Shown here: positions 52,356 through 60,168 of the stretch, in pieces
Numbering within the stretch: position 1 is the first letter of the stretch
Layout: each line of letters opens with the position of its first letter
Origin: Streptomyces minutiscleroticus
GTDB lineage: Bacteria > Actinomycetota > Actinomycetes > Streptomycetales > Streptomycetaceae
Direction of reading: 5' to 3'
NCBI RefSeq assembly: GCF_014650875.1
Contig: NZ_BMVU01000012.1
Span: 104,382-168,381 of the forward strand
Length of the DNA stretch: 64,000 nt
Position numbers and translations under genes: made by a program
Notes under the pieces: model-generated
Seen by the model: only the letters and a program-made list of their open reading frames with translations
Database searches by the model: none
What the model was told of the DNA's origin: nothing

Positions 52356-54065
52356 CTACTTCGCGTCGGCATAGCACTCCACCACCGCCGTGGTGAACGG
52401 GAAGCGCACCGGCGTCTCCCCGAACGTCAGCCGTCCCGCCAGGTCGCCGGCCTCCCGGATCGCCGCCGCCACCGCGTCCGCCTCCTCCGCGGGGCAGTGC
52501 ACGATGACCTCGTCGTGCTGGAAGAAGACCAGCTCGGCCGCCATGCCCGCACAGGCGCGCCGCAGGGCGGCGAGCATCAGCAGCGCCCAGTCCGCCGCGC
52601 TGCCCTGCACGACGAAGTTGCGGGTGAAGCGGCCGCGGGCGCGTGAGCCGGAGGAGGCGTAACCGGGCCCCCGCTCCTGGTCGCCGTCGCCCTCGCCGTC
52701 GCCCTCGGCCGGCGCCGGCTCGTCCTGCGGGATGCCGGCCTCCTCGTCGGCCGTCCCGCCCGTCCCGGCCGCGGGAGGGCAGGTCCGCCCCAGCCACGTC
52801 CGCACCAGCCGCCCCTCCTCGCCCGCCCGCGCCGCCTCGTCCACGTACGCGACGGCCCGGGGGAAGCGGCGGCGCAGCGCGGCGAGGTTCTTCAGGCCGT
52901 CGCCCGCGGTCTGCCCGTACACGGCGCCCAGCACGGCGATCTTGGCCCGGTCGCGGTTGCCGGAGAAGGCCCGCTCCGAGACCTCCTGGTAGAGGTCGCT
53001 CGCCCGGCCGGCCACGTCCATCAGGGCGGGGTCGCGGGAGATCGCCGCGAGCACGCGCGGCTCCAGCTGGTCGGCGTCGGCCACGACGAGCCGCCAGCCC
53101 GGGTCGGCCACCACGGCGCGGCGGATGACCTTGGGGATCTGCAGGGCGCCGCCGCCGTTGGTGACCCAGCGGCCGGAGGCGGTGCCGCCCACCAGGTACT
53201 CGGGCCGGAAGCGGCCGTCCCGCACCCAGTCCTGCAGCCAGGACCAGCCGTGGGCCACCCAGATGCGGTACAGCTTCTTGTACTCCAGCAGCGGCTTCAC
53301 GGCCGGGTGGTCGACCTTGGCGATCTCCCAGCGGCGGGTGGACCGCACCTTGACGCCCGCCTGCGCGAACGCCTTGACCACGTCGGCGGGCAGGTCGGGC
53401 CGCACCCGGCGGCCGAACGCGGCCGACACCTCGTCGGTCAGCTCGGCCAGCCGCCGCGGCTCGCCGCCGCCCGCGTACCGCTCCCCGAGCAGGTCGTGCA
53501 GGAGCTCACGGTGCACGTCCGCCCGCCACGGCAGCCCCGCGGCGTTCATCTCGGCGGCCACGAGCATCCCCGCCGACTCGGAGGCGGTCAGCAGCCGCAT
53601 CCGCCCGGGGTGCTCGGCCGCGTCGTGCCGCCGCTGCTGGTCCGCGTACACCTCGACGAGCCGCTCCAGCGGGACGTGCACCGGGCGGGGCTCGAAGAGC
53701 GGGGACTGCGCGCCGGGCTCGGCGGAGCGCTGCGGCGGATCCGGCGGTACGGGGCCGCCGCGCAGTCTGGCCAGGGCCGCTGCCGCCGACCGGGGCTCGC
53801 CGGACCGTCCCTCGTGCCCGAGCAGCAGCAGCTCGGCGGCCTCGATGTCATAGCACCGCTCGACGCGGGCGCCCGCCGCGAGCAGGCGCGGGTAGACGCC
53901 GGCGGTGGACCGCCAGACCCAGCGGGTGACGCCGGGCCGGGAGCGCACGGCCGCCGCGAGGTCCGGCTCACGGACGACGGGACCGGAGGGCAGCCCGTCC
54001 GGGCCGAGGGGGACCAGCTCGGCGCCGCCGTCCTCGGCCGGCGCGAGAGCCCACCGGTCACTCAT
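52356..54065 (-). CDS. PolA-like bifunctional 3'-5' exonuclease/DNA polymerase
   Basis: The 569-residue protein is a short family A polymerase without the 5' nuclease. Palm and finger motifs are present: motif A VVADADQLEPRVLAAIS, motif B RDRAKIAVLGAVYGQTA and motif C FFQHDEVIVH. The N-terminal part is a degenerate exonuclease domain. An acidic insertion (GDGEGDGDQE) interrupts the region before motif C. Streptomycetes keep this gene besides a full-length polA; its role, probably in repair, is unsettled. The 291 bp upstream is low-complexity CGGTCC sequence. Confidence 0.9.
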   Translation of the reverse strand: MSDRWALAPAEDGGAELVPLGPDGLPSGPVVREPDLAAAVRSRPGVTRWVWRSTAGVYPRLLAAGARVERCYDIEAAELLLLGHEGRSGEPRSAAAALARLRGGPVPPDPPQRSAEPGAQSPLFEPRPVHVPLERLVEVYADQQRRHDAAEHPGRMRLLTASESAGMLVAAEMNAAGLPWRADVHRELLHDLLGERYAGGGEPRRLAELTDEVSAAFGRRVRPDLPADVVKAFAQAGVKVRSTRRWEIAKVDHPAVKPLLEYKKLYRIWVAHGWSWLQDWVRDGRFRPEYLVGGTASGRWVTNGGGALQIPKVIRRAVVADPGWRLVVADADQLEPRVLAAISRDPALMDVAGRASDLYQEVSERAFSGNRDRAKIAVLGAVYGQTAGDGLKNLAALRRRFPRAVAYVDEAARAGEEGRLVRTWLGRTCPPAAGTGGTADEEAGIPQDEPAPAEGDGEGDGDQERGPGYASSGSRARGRFTRNFVVQGSAADWALLMLAALRRACAGMAAELVFFQHDEVIVHCPAEEADAVAAAIREAGDLAGRLTFGETPVRFPFTTAVVECYADAK

Positions 54066-54356
54066 GGGGCCGAGTGTCGCAGGCGGCACTGACAACACCC
54101 CGGACTGCCGCGCCCGCCCGGGGCCGCACGTACTCCGGACGGCCATGTCCCGGTCCCGCGCACGCGTCCCGGTCCGGCCGGCCGTGCGGATCCCGTCCTC
54201 GAACAGCTCCGGCCCCGCGCGCACGCGTCCCGGTCCGCCGCGCCCCGTGCGGGCGACGGCGGCCCCGGACGGGCGGGGCCGGTGCCGCCCGCGCCCCGTC
54301 ACGGCTGCCCGTGCCCCGCCACGTGCCGCCCGCGCCCCGCCGTACCCCGGACGGGT

Positions 54357-55127
54357 TCAGGCCCCGTCCCCGCCCTCCTCCGCCTCCTCCGTCCCGCCGG
54401 CGCCGGCCTCGCCCGCCGCCTTCACGATCTCGGCCAGCGCCTTCGTGACGTACGCCTCCACCGCCGCCTTGTCCACGCCCAGCCCGCTGAGGACGCCCTC
54501 GCCGGCCTCGTTCTCCAGGAGCGCGAGCAGGATGTGCTCGGTGCCGATGTAGTTGTGGCCCAGCCGCAGCGCCTCGCGGAACGTGAGCTCCAGGGCCTTC
54601 TTGGCCGCCGCGTCGTACGGGATGAGCTCGGGCACGGCCGCCGCCTTCGGCGGGAGCGCGGCGGTCGCGGCCTCCCGTACGGCCTTCAGCGTCACGCCCT
54701 GCGCGACGATCGCCTTCGCGGCGAGCCCCTCGGGCTCCGCGAGCAGGCCCAGCACCAGGTGGGCGGGGGTGGACACGTCGTTGCCCGCGGCCTTGGCCTC
54801 GTTGTGCGAGGCCACCACGGTGTTGCGGGCGCGCGGTGTGTACCGGCTGAAGCCCTGCGAGGGGTCGAGGTCGGGCGACGGCACGAACCGCTTCTGGGCC
54901 GCCTGCCGGGTCACCCCCATGCTCCTGCCGATGTCGGTCCAGGAGGCGCCCGACCGCCGGGCCTGGTCCACGAAGTGGCCGATGAGGTGGTCGGCCACCT
55001 CGCCCAGGTGGTCGGCGGCGATCACCGCGTCCTGGAGCTGGTCGAGCGCGTCGGTGTGGACCTTCTTGATCGCCTCGATGAGGTCGTCGAGACGCACGGA
55101 CGTCGTGATGAGCGGGTTCGTCGTCAT
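54357..55127 (-). CDS. HTH plus Clp N-terminal domain protein
   Basis: The 256-residue protein has an N-terminal helix-turn-helix (residues 62-81, SWTDIGRSMGVTRQAAQKRF) followed by two Clp-N repeats (about 92-240: RARNTVVASHNEA and AKKALELTFREALRLGHNYIG). There is no ATPase, so it is not a ClpC. It could bind DNA and sense protease substrates or adaptors. Its own promoter carries two GTCAAC-N5-GTTGAC sites and the -10 box ends 7 bases before the ATG, pointing to autoregulation of a leaderless mRNA. Confidence 0.88.
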   Translation of the reverse strand: MTTNPLITTSVRLDDLIEAIKKVHTDALDQLQDAVIAADHLGEVADHLIGHFVDQARRSGASWTDIGRSMGVTRQAAQKRFVPSPDLDPSQGFSRYTPRARNTVVASHNEAKAAGNDVSTPAHLVLGLLAEPEGLAAKAIVAQGVTLKAVREAATAALPPKAAAVPELIPYDAAAKKALELTFREALRLGHNYIGTEHILLALLENEAGEGVLSGLGVDKAAVEAYVTKALAEIVKAAGEAGAGGTEEAEEGGDGA

Positions 55128-55128
55128 A

Positions 55129-55175
55129 CTGTCAACCGTAGGTTGACAGTTGGAAGGCGTCAACCCTGAGTTGAC
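55129..55175 (-). promoter_or_regulatory. Twin operators over a leaderless promoter
   Basis: GTCAAC-N5-GTTGAC occurs at 55131-55147 (extended to a 9-3-9 palindrome, 55129-55149) and at 55159-55175, 28 bp apart. On the minus strand TTGACG (55163-55158) and TACGGT (55140-55135) are spaced 17 bp as -35 and -10 boxes, and each box overlaps one operator. Confidence 0.82.
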
Positions 55176-55233
55176 ACTTGACGTGGTTCCGGCGCCCGGG
55201 CGCCTTCGGTCCCCGGCGTGACACGATCGAGGC

Positions 55234-56478
55234 ATGAGCACGACGAGCAGCACGGTGGACCGCGCCTTCGGGGCCGCCCTCTACGCCGACACCGACGCGG
55301 CCCTCGACACGGGCGCCTCCCTGCTCGCCGCCGACCCGGCCGCCGACGCGGAACTCACCCGGCGCGGCGAGGAGTTCGTGGCCGCGGCGTGGCGGCGCGG
55401 CTGGCAGCCCGCCGACGTCGTCCGCTTCGTACGGCGCGAGCTGGACGAGGCGCACACGGCCCTCGTCTCCGAGCTGATCCTGGGCGCGGAGGAGCGGCAC
55501 CGTCCCGCGCGCGGCCGCCGCTGGACCGCCCAGCTCGACGACCTCGCCGCGGCCGCCGTCCGGCGGGCCGCACCGCGCCCCGACCGCTTCTCGCACGCGA
55601 CCACCGTCCTGGAGCTGTACCGGCTGCTGCTGCGCCTGCCGACGCTGGAACCGCTGGACGAGGCGCCGGCACCCGGCGGGCGCGGCCGGACGGGCCGCCC
55701 CGAGTCCCGCATGCTCGGCCGCATCCGCGCGCTGCTGGCCAAGGCGGAGGCGACCGGCTTCCCCGAGGAGGCGGAGGCGCTGAGCGCCAAGGCGCAGGAG
55801 CTCATGGCCCGGCACAGCATCGACGAGGCGCTGCTCGCCTCCCGCGCGCCCGCCGCCGACGCGCCGGCCGCCTGCCGCATCGGCGTCGACCCGCCGTACG
55901 AGACCGCCAAGGCGACCCTCCTCGACGCGGTCGCGCGGGCCAACCGCTGCCGTGCGGTGTGGAACGAGCCCTTCGGCTTCTCCACCGTCGTCGGCTTCGA
56001 GCCCGACCTGGAGGCGGTCGAACTCCTCCACACCTCCCTGCTCGTGCAGGCCACGACCGCGCTGACCAAGGCCGAGGCGGCCGCCCGGGCCGGCGGCCGC
56101 AAGCGCACCAGGACCTTCCGCCAGTCCTTCCTCGCCGCGTACGCGCACCGGATCGGCGACCGGCTGGCGGCGGCCGCCGAGCACGAGGTGGCCGAGTACG
56201 AGGAGTCGGAGCGCCGGCGGGCCGGGACCGGCGGGGACGACGGCGGGGACGACGGCGCGGACGAGAGCCTGCTGCCCGTGCTCGCGGCCCGCGACGTGGC
56301 GGTCGCCGACCGTGTCGAGGAGCTGTTCCCGCACACGACCACGGCGCGGTTGCGCGGGGTCACCGACGCGGCGGGCTGGCACCAGGGCACACGTGCCGCG
56401 GACGACGCCCGCGTCACCCCGAGTTCCCCTCTTCCGGGCTCACGGGGCTCCAGGGGCTCCCGGGGCGGCAAGCGGTAG
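55234..56478 (+). CDS. DUF2786 protein
   Basis: The 414-residue protein carries the DUF2786 motif RIRALLAKAEATGFPEEAEA (about residues 164-183) followed by ALSAKAQELMARHSID. The family includes phage and plasmid proteins of unknown role. The C-terminus is a Gly/Ser/Arg-rich tail. It diverges from the HTH-ClpN gene and shares its operator region, so the two may be co-regulated. Confidence 0.85.
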   Translation: MSTTSSTVDRAFGAALYADTDAALDTGASLLAADPAADAELTRRGEEFVAAAWRRGWQPADVVRFVRRELDEAHTALVSELILGAEERHRPARGRRWTAQLDDLAAAAVRRAAPRPDRFSHATTVLELYRLLLRLPTLEPLDEAPAPGGRGRTGRPESRMLGRIRALLAKAEATGFPEEAEALSAKAQELMARHSIDEALLASRAPAADAPAACRIGVDPPYETAKATLLDAVARANRCRAVWNEPFGFSTVVGFEPDLEAVELLHTSLLVQATTALTKAEAAARAGGRKRTRTFRQSFLAAYAHRIGDRLAAAAEHEVAEYEESERRRAGTGGDDGGDDGADESLLPVLAARDVAVADRVEELFPHTTTARLRGVTDAAGWHQGTRAADDARVTPSSPLPGSRGSRGSRGGKR

Positions 56479-56602
56479 CGGCCTCCGGGCCCGAGGGCGC
56501 CGGCGCGGTCGATCCCTCGGCGGGTGCGGCTCCCGGCGGACGCGGTCCCTCACGGGCGCCGTACCGGTGCCGTCGGCCGGCCTCCCCCGGGACACGGCGT
56601 TC

Positions 56603-57121
56603 TCAGGACCCCGGACCCGCCGTGGGCAGTCCGCTCGGCAGCTTGCCGCCCTCGGCCTTGGTATAGGTCTCGGCGCCGAGGCCCTCCCACTCGACCTTCA
56701 GATCGGTGGAGCCGACGGAGCCGACCGTGCCCCTCGCGCGGCCGGTGTCGCCGTCGGTGCACTTCAGCTCGATCGTCCGGGTGCCCGACTCCTCCTTCGC
56801 GGTGCCGCTGCACACGGAACCACCGGTGGAGAAGAGCGCGGCCCGGTCGCCGGTGACGACGAGCGCGACGGCCTTGCCGTCCCGGGTGGTCACCCAGCTG
56901 CCCTCCAGCGCGCCGGCCGCGGAGGCGGACGGGCTCTCACCGGCGTCCCCGGAGCCGTCGCCGCTCCCCGTGGGCGAACCGGCCGGGGCACTGGTCCCCG
57001 TGTCCTCACCGGTCCCGCCGCCGTCACCGCCGCTGCAGCCGGTCACGACGAGCGCGGCCGCCAGTCCGGCCGCGGCGGCCGCCAGGCGCGTCCGCCGGCG
57101 CGAGTACGTCGCCGAAGTCAC
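56603..57121 (-). CDS. Small secreted lipoprotein
   Basis: The 172-residue protein has an Arg-rich start, a hydrophobic segment and the lipobox VVTGCSGG, then a Gly/Ser/Thr linker and a beta-rich domain with two cysteines (GSVCSG and IELKCTD). The GTG at 57119-57121 is chosen because GGGGG lies 5 bases upstream and the signal peptide starts there; the reading frame is open 54 codons further. Function unknown. Confidence 0.75.
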   Translation of the reverse strand: MTSATYSRRRTRLAAAAAGLAAALVVTGCSGGDGGGTGEDTGTSAPAGSPTGSGDGSGDAGESPSASAAGALEGSWVTTRDGKAVALVVTGDRAALFSTGGSVCSGTAKEESGTRTIELKCTDGDTGRARGTVGSVGSTDLKVEWEGLGAETYTKAEGGKLPSGLPTAGPGS

Positions 57122-57286
57122 TGAAGCCCCCAGAGGAGTGGCGGGTGTGGTCGCCGCGGCCGCCGGAGCGCCGGAACGACCGCAGCAAGCTACCAGGGCG
57201 CCCTGTGGCGCGGACCCCCTCGGCGTACGACTCCGGCCGCGCGCACCGGCCGCCGCTCGCGTGACCCACGCCTCAGCCGCCACCTA

Positions 57287-57316
57287 TTGAAAACGGGACC
57301 CATTTTCATAAAATGG
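57287..57316 (+). promoter_or_regulatory. Promoter/operator of the rpmG-rpmE pair
   Basis: TTGAAA (57287-57292) and TAAAAT (57309-57314) are spaced 16 bp, and the ATG follows 7 bases after the -10 box, which suggests a leaderless start. A perfect CCATTTT-CAT-AAAATGG repeat (57300-57316) covers the -10. Cysteine-free L33/L31 genes are commonly under Zur control, but the sequence is not an exact Zur box. Confidence 0.7.
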
Positions 57317-57320
57317 AGGC

Positions 57321-57485
57321 ATGGCACGCAACGAACTCCGTCCGGTCGTGAAGCTCCGGTCGACCGCCGGTACCGGCTTCACCTACGTGACCCGCAAGAA
57401 CCGCCGCAACGACCCGGACCGCATGACCCTGCGCAAGTACGACCCGGTCGCGGGCCGGCACGTCGACTTCCGAGAGGAGCGCTGA
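57321..57485 (+). CDS. rpmG: Ribosomal protein bL33, zinc-free form
   Basis: The 54-residue product (MARNELRPVVKLRSTAGTG start) is a complete bL33 of the large ribosomal subunit. It has no cysteine, so it is the paralogue that does not bind zinc and replaces the CxxC form when zinc is scarce. GGAGG lies only one base before the ATG, too close for a normal ribosome site. It is followed after 5 bp by rpmE. Confidence 0.95.
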   Translation: MARNELRPVVKLRSTAGTGFTYVTRKNRRNDPDRMTLRKYDPVAGRHVDFREER

Positions 57486-57490
57486 GCGCG

Positions 57491-57739
57491 GTGCGTGAGG
57501 GCATCCACCCCGCCTACGGGCCCGTCGTCTTCCGTGACCGGGCCGCCGACCACGCCTTCCTGACCCGCTCGACCATGACGAGCGACAAGACGGTCGAGTG
57601 GGAGGACGGCAACACCTATCCCGTCGTCGACGTCGAGATCTCGAACGTCAGCCACCCCTTCTACACCGGGAACGCCCGCGTCCTGGACACGGCCGGCCGG
57701 GTGGAGCGCTTCGAGCGGCGGTACGGCCGCCGGCCCTGA
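57491..57739 (+). CDS. rpmE: Ribosomal protein bL31, type B
   Basis: The 82-residue bL31 begins with a GTG (REGIHPAYGPVVFRD) and contains SHPFYTGNARVLDTAGRVERF. It has no zinc-binding cysteines and the extended type B length. It is co-transcribed with rpmG, forming the usual zinc-sparing pair. Confidence 0.95.
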   Translation: MREGIHPAYGPVVFRDRAADHAFLTRSTMTSDKTVEWEDGNTYPVVDVEISNVSHPFYTGNARVLDTAGRVERFERRYGRRP

Positions 57740-57776
57740 GCCCCGCCCCCACCCCGCGTCGCCCCGTCCCCACATC

Positions 57777-57816
57777 GCGGCGGCCCCGCCCTGCACGGGC
57801 GGGGCCGCCGCTTTTT
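57777..57816 (+). terminator. Intrinsic terminator after rpmE
   Basis: A 15-bp perfect stem (57777-57791 with 57797-57811), 5-nt loop and TTTTT tail lies 37 bp after rpmE. Confidence 0.95.
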
Positions 57817-58021
57817 CACGTCATTGAGAGGACCGGAACGCGAGGCTCTCTTCGCACGTCTCTTCTGGTGCAAAGAAAACAGGACCGGACCGGCCGGTGC
57901 CGGCGATGGCGGAAAAGAACCAGGACAGAGGCTTGAAGTGCCGTGTCCGCCGCCTTCGTCGGGGCTCTTCCGGAAGGCTTCCGGGTGGTCGGTCATCACA
58001 TCTGTAACCATGGACGCGGTG

Positions 58022-58048
58022 GCGTGCACGTGCATCCGTGTGTGCATC
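58022..58048 (-). promoter_or_regulatory. 27-bp operator copy A of the WhiJ-type locus
   Basis: On the minus strand this reads GATGCA-N6-GATGCACGTGCACGC. It lies 81 bp before the DUF397 start. The identical pattern occurs at 59015-59041. Confidence 0.8.
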
Positions 58049-58129
58049 CGCATGTGAAGACAGCTATGATCCGCAGCTGACCACTGCATCTGAGGCATCA
58101 CCGATCAATGCACCATCGGGGAGCGACCT

Positions 58130-58378
58130 GTGGACCACGACGTGTACAACGGCATGGCTGCCACGGATCTTTACGGGGTGAACTGGCAGAAGAGCAGGCA
58201 CAGCAATTCGCAGGGATCGTGCGTGGAATTCGCGCGACTGCCCGGCGGCGAGGTGGCGGTACGCAACTCGCGATTCCCGGACGGCCCGGCGCTCGTCTAC
58301 ACGCGCGCGGAGATCGAGGCCATGCTCGCGGGCGTCAAGGACGGCGAGTTCGACCATCTGGTGAGAAACGGAGGCTGA
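58130..58378 (+). CDS. DUF397 small protein
   Basis: The 82-residue protein has the DUF397 pattern: NWQKSRHSNSQGSCVEFARL, VAVRNSRFPDGPALVYT and the helical end. DUF397 proteins pair with XRE regulators of the WhiJ type in streptomycetes; several act in development as partners of the regulator. GTG start with GGGGAGC 7 bases upstream. It faces the ATPase gene, separated by a nested hairpin. Confidence 0.9.
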   Translation: MDHDVYNGMAATDLYGVNWQKSRHSNSQGSCVEFARLPGGEVAVRNSRFPDGPALVYTRAEIEAMLAGVKDGEFDHLVRNGG

Positions 58379-58390
58379 ACGTCCTGGCGT

Positions 58391-58447
58391 GCCTCGTGAC
58401 GCACGTGAAGCCGCGGCGCTGCAAGCGCCGCGGTGTTGTCACGAGGC
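58391..58447. terminator. Nested double hairpin between convergent genes
   Basis: An outer 10-bp stem (58391-58400 with 58438-58447) encloses an inner 10-bp stem (58411-58420 with 58424-58433). Both are perfect. It lies between the DUF397 and ATPase genes and overlaps the last codons of the latter. Confidence 0.8.
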
Positions 58448-58936
58448 GCGCTGCAGCGTGAAGAGGGCCCAGACGACCTTGCCCTCCAGGGGGCCGGCCA
58501 GCGGATGCCAGCCCCAGTTGTCGGCGAAGGACTCGACGAGGAACAGCCCGCGGCCCGACTCCGCGGCGAAGTCGTCCGAGTCGCCGGCCACCGGACTGTC
58601 GTGACTCGGGTCGCGCACCGCGCAGACCAGGCGCGAGGTCCAGCGCATCAAATGCAGCCGTACCGGCGGCTTCCTCCTCTCGTCGCAGGGCGCGTCCGAG
58701 GTCAGGGCGTGTTGCAGGGCATTGGTGACGAGCTCGGAGACCGCCAGGCAGGCGTCGTCGAGCCGGTCTCCGACCTTCCATTGCTCCAAGGTCCTGCGGG
58801 TGAATCTCCGCGCTTGGCCGACGGCCTCGTAGAGGCCGGGCAGGGCGCAGGAAGCGGCCTGGTACATGGCCGCGGGCTCAAGCGGAGGAAAGTCCTGCTG
58901 TAACGGCTCGAGCATGGTCGATCCATTCGTCCCCAT
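58439..58936 (-). CDS. RsbW-like ATP-binding regulator
   Basis: The 165-residue GHKL protein has an intact N-box (SELVTNALQHA), a D-containing VRDPSHDSP in place of the usual G1 box, and GRGLFLVESFADNWGW as G2. This type accompanies WhiJ-like regulators in abaA-type clusters and is thought to regulate partners by binding or phosphorylation. The ATG at 58936 is chosen because GGGAG lies 8 bases upstream; a GTG at 58945 is in frame. Confidence 0.88.
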   Translation of the reverse strand: MGTNGSTMLEPLQQDFPPLEPAAMYQAASCALPGLYEAVGQARRFTRRTLEQWKVGDRLDDACLAVSELVTNALQHALTSDAPCDERRKPPVRLHLMRWTSRLVCAVRDPSHDSPVAGDSDDFAAESGRGLFLVESFADNWGWHPLAGPLEGKVVWALFTLQRAS

Positions 58937-59014
58937 GCGTGGCACTCCCGGAAGAATCGCAGTCGTATTGATGCGGCGGTGGTGCGGCCCTCATGGTTTC
59001 GAATGACCACTGCA

Positions 59015-59041
59015 GATGCAAGAGCAGATGCACGTGCACGC
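59015..59041 (+). promoter_or_regulatory. 27-bp operator copy B of the WhiJ-type locus
   Basis: GATGCA-N6-GATGCACGTGCACGC starts 78 bp upstream of the ATPase gene. Relative to the gene it controls, orientation and distance equal those of copy A upstream of DUF397. Confidence 0.8.
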
Positions 59042-59107
59042 GCCGGATTTGAACGCTCACATACCAGTTCTTACGCATTTCTCCGTGGCCCATCCTGTAC
59101 TGCTGTG

Positions 59108-59128
59108 ACAGAGACTCTCCGTCTCTGT
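59108..59128. promoter_or_regulatory. 8-5-8 inverted repeat upstream of the XRE gene
   Basis: ACAGAGAC-N5-GTCTCTGT lies 72 bp before the XRE regulator start in an AT-richer stretch. It is a candidate operator or part of the promoter. Confidence 0.5.
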
Positions 59129-59200
59129 AATCGAACAAGTACGGGCCGGAACGTTTTAATGGCAGACTTCGGCCCCTGAAGACGGCGGGGAGGAGCCGAA

Positions 59201-60103
59201 GTGACCAGAGGGGAGACAGGGGGGTCGCCCCGGTCGACGCACGGAGACGGGGCCGGTGGCGGCTCCGTGGTGCGGCGCATTCTGCTGGGATCCCAGCTGC
59301 GCCGCCTGCGCGAGGGCAAGGGCATCACCAGGGAGGCGGCCGGCTACGCGATCCGGGCCTCCGAGTCGAAGATCAGCCGTATGGAGCTGGGCCGGGTGAG
59401 CTTCAAGGCCCGGGACGTGGAGGACCTGCTCACGCTGTACGGCGTGGCCGACGAGAAGGAGCGGGGCCAGCTGCTCGGCCTGGCCAGGGAGGCGAACGCC
59501 ACCGGCTGGTGGCACCAGTACTCCGACGTCCTGCCCACCTGGTTTCAGACATATGTGGGCCTGGAGGGCGCCGCGTCCCTCATCCGCGTCTTCGAGGTGC
59601 AGTTCGTGCACGGGCTGCTGCAGACCGAGGCGTACGCCCACGCGGTCGTCACGTGCAACGCCCGGGGGCTGGACGCCGCGGAGATAGACCGCCGGGTGGC
59701 CCTGCGCCTGGAGCGGCAGAAGATCCTCGTCTCCGAGCGGGCCCCGGAGTACCGCGTCGTCCTGGACGAGGCCGCGCTGCGCCGCCCGTACGGCGGCCGC
59801 GAGGTGATGCGCGCGCAGTACCAGCATCTGATCGACGTGTCCGAGCAGGCGAACGTGAAGCTGCAGGTGATTCCTTTCGCCCAGGGCGGCCACGCGGGCG
59901 AGAGCGGCTCATTCACGATGCTCAGCTTCCCGGAGTCGGAAGTACCGGACGTCGTTTACCTGGAACAACTCACCAGCTCGCTCTACTTGGACAAGCCCGA
60001 AGAGGTCGCGAAGTACGCACAGGCGATGGATCTTCTCGAATCGGACAGTCCGAATCCGGCACAAACGCGCGACATCCTCCGTGGACTGCTCCAACTGTCC
60101 TGA
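59201..60103 (+). CDS. XRE-family regulator with DUF5753 (WhiJ type)
   Basis: The 300-residue protein has an N-terminal helix-turn-helix (GSQLRRLREGKGITREAAGY, then SESKISRMELGR) and a DUF5753 ligand-binding domain with WWHQYSDVLPTWFQTYVGLE and VVYLEQLTSSLYLD. WhiJ and its paralogues control sporulation and secondary metabolism together with a DUF397 partner. GGGGAGGAG precedes the GTG. It forms a divergent trio with the ATPase and DUF397 genes. Confidence 0.92.
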   Translation: MTRGETGGSPRSTHGDGAGGGSVVRRILLGSQLRRLREGKGITREAAGYAIRASESKISRMELGRVSFKARDVEDLLTLYGVADEKERGQLLGLAREANATGWWHQYSDVLPTWFQTYVGLEGAASLIRVFEVQFVHGLLQTEAYAHAVVTCNARGLDAAEIDRRVALRLERQKILVSERAPEYRVVLDEAALRRPYGGREVMRAQYQHLIDVSEQANVKLQVIPFAQGGHAGESGSFTMLSFPESEVPDVVYLEQLTSSLYLDKPEEVAKYAQAMDLLESDSPNPAQTRDILRGLLQLS

Positions 60104-60168
60104 TCCGGAAGTACGATGACGACCTATCCGGATTAATTGCGCATATGCCTACGGCGGTTGGGGATCGT

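Noticed and set aside
48421..52797. 1458-codon open frame on the minus strand opposite the AfsR-like gene
   Set aside because: It is an antisense shadow of a high-GC gene. The plus-strand protein has recognisable domains, and the minus frame reads as Arg/Gly/Pro-rich low complexity.
57285..57316. Canonical Zur box before rpmG
   Set aside because: The half sites are present in the wrong order or spacing for the TGAAAAT-type consensus, so Zur control is left as inference.
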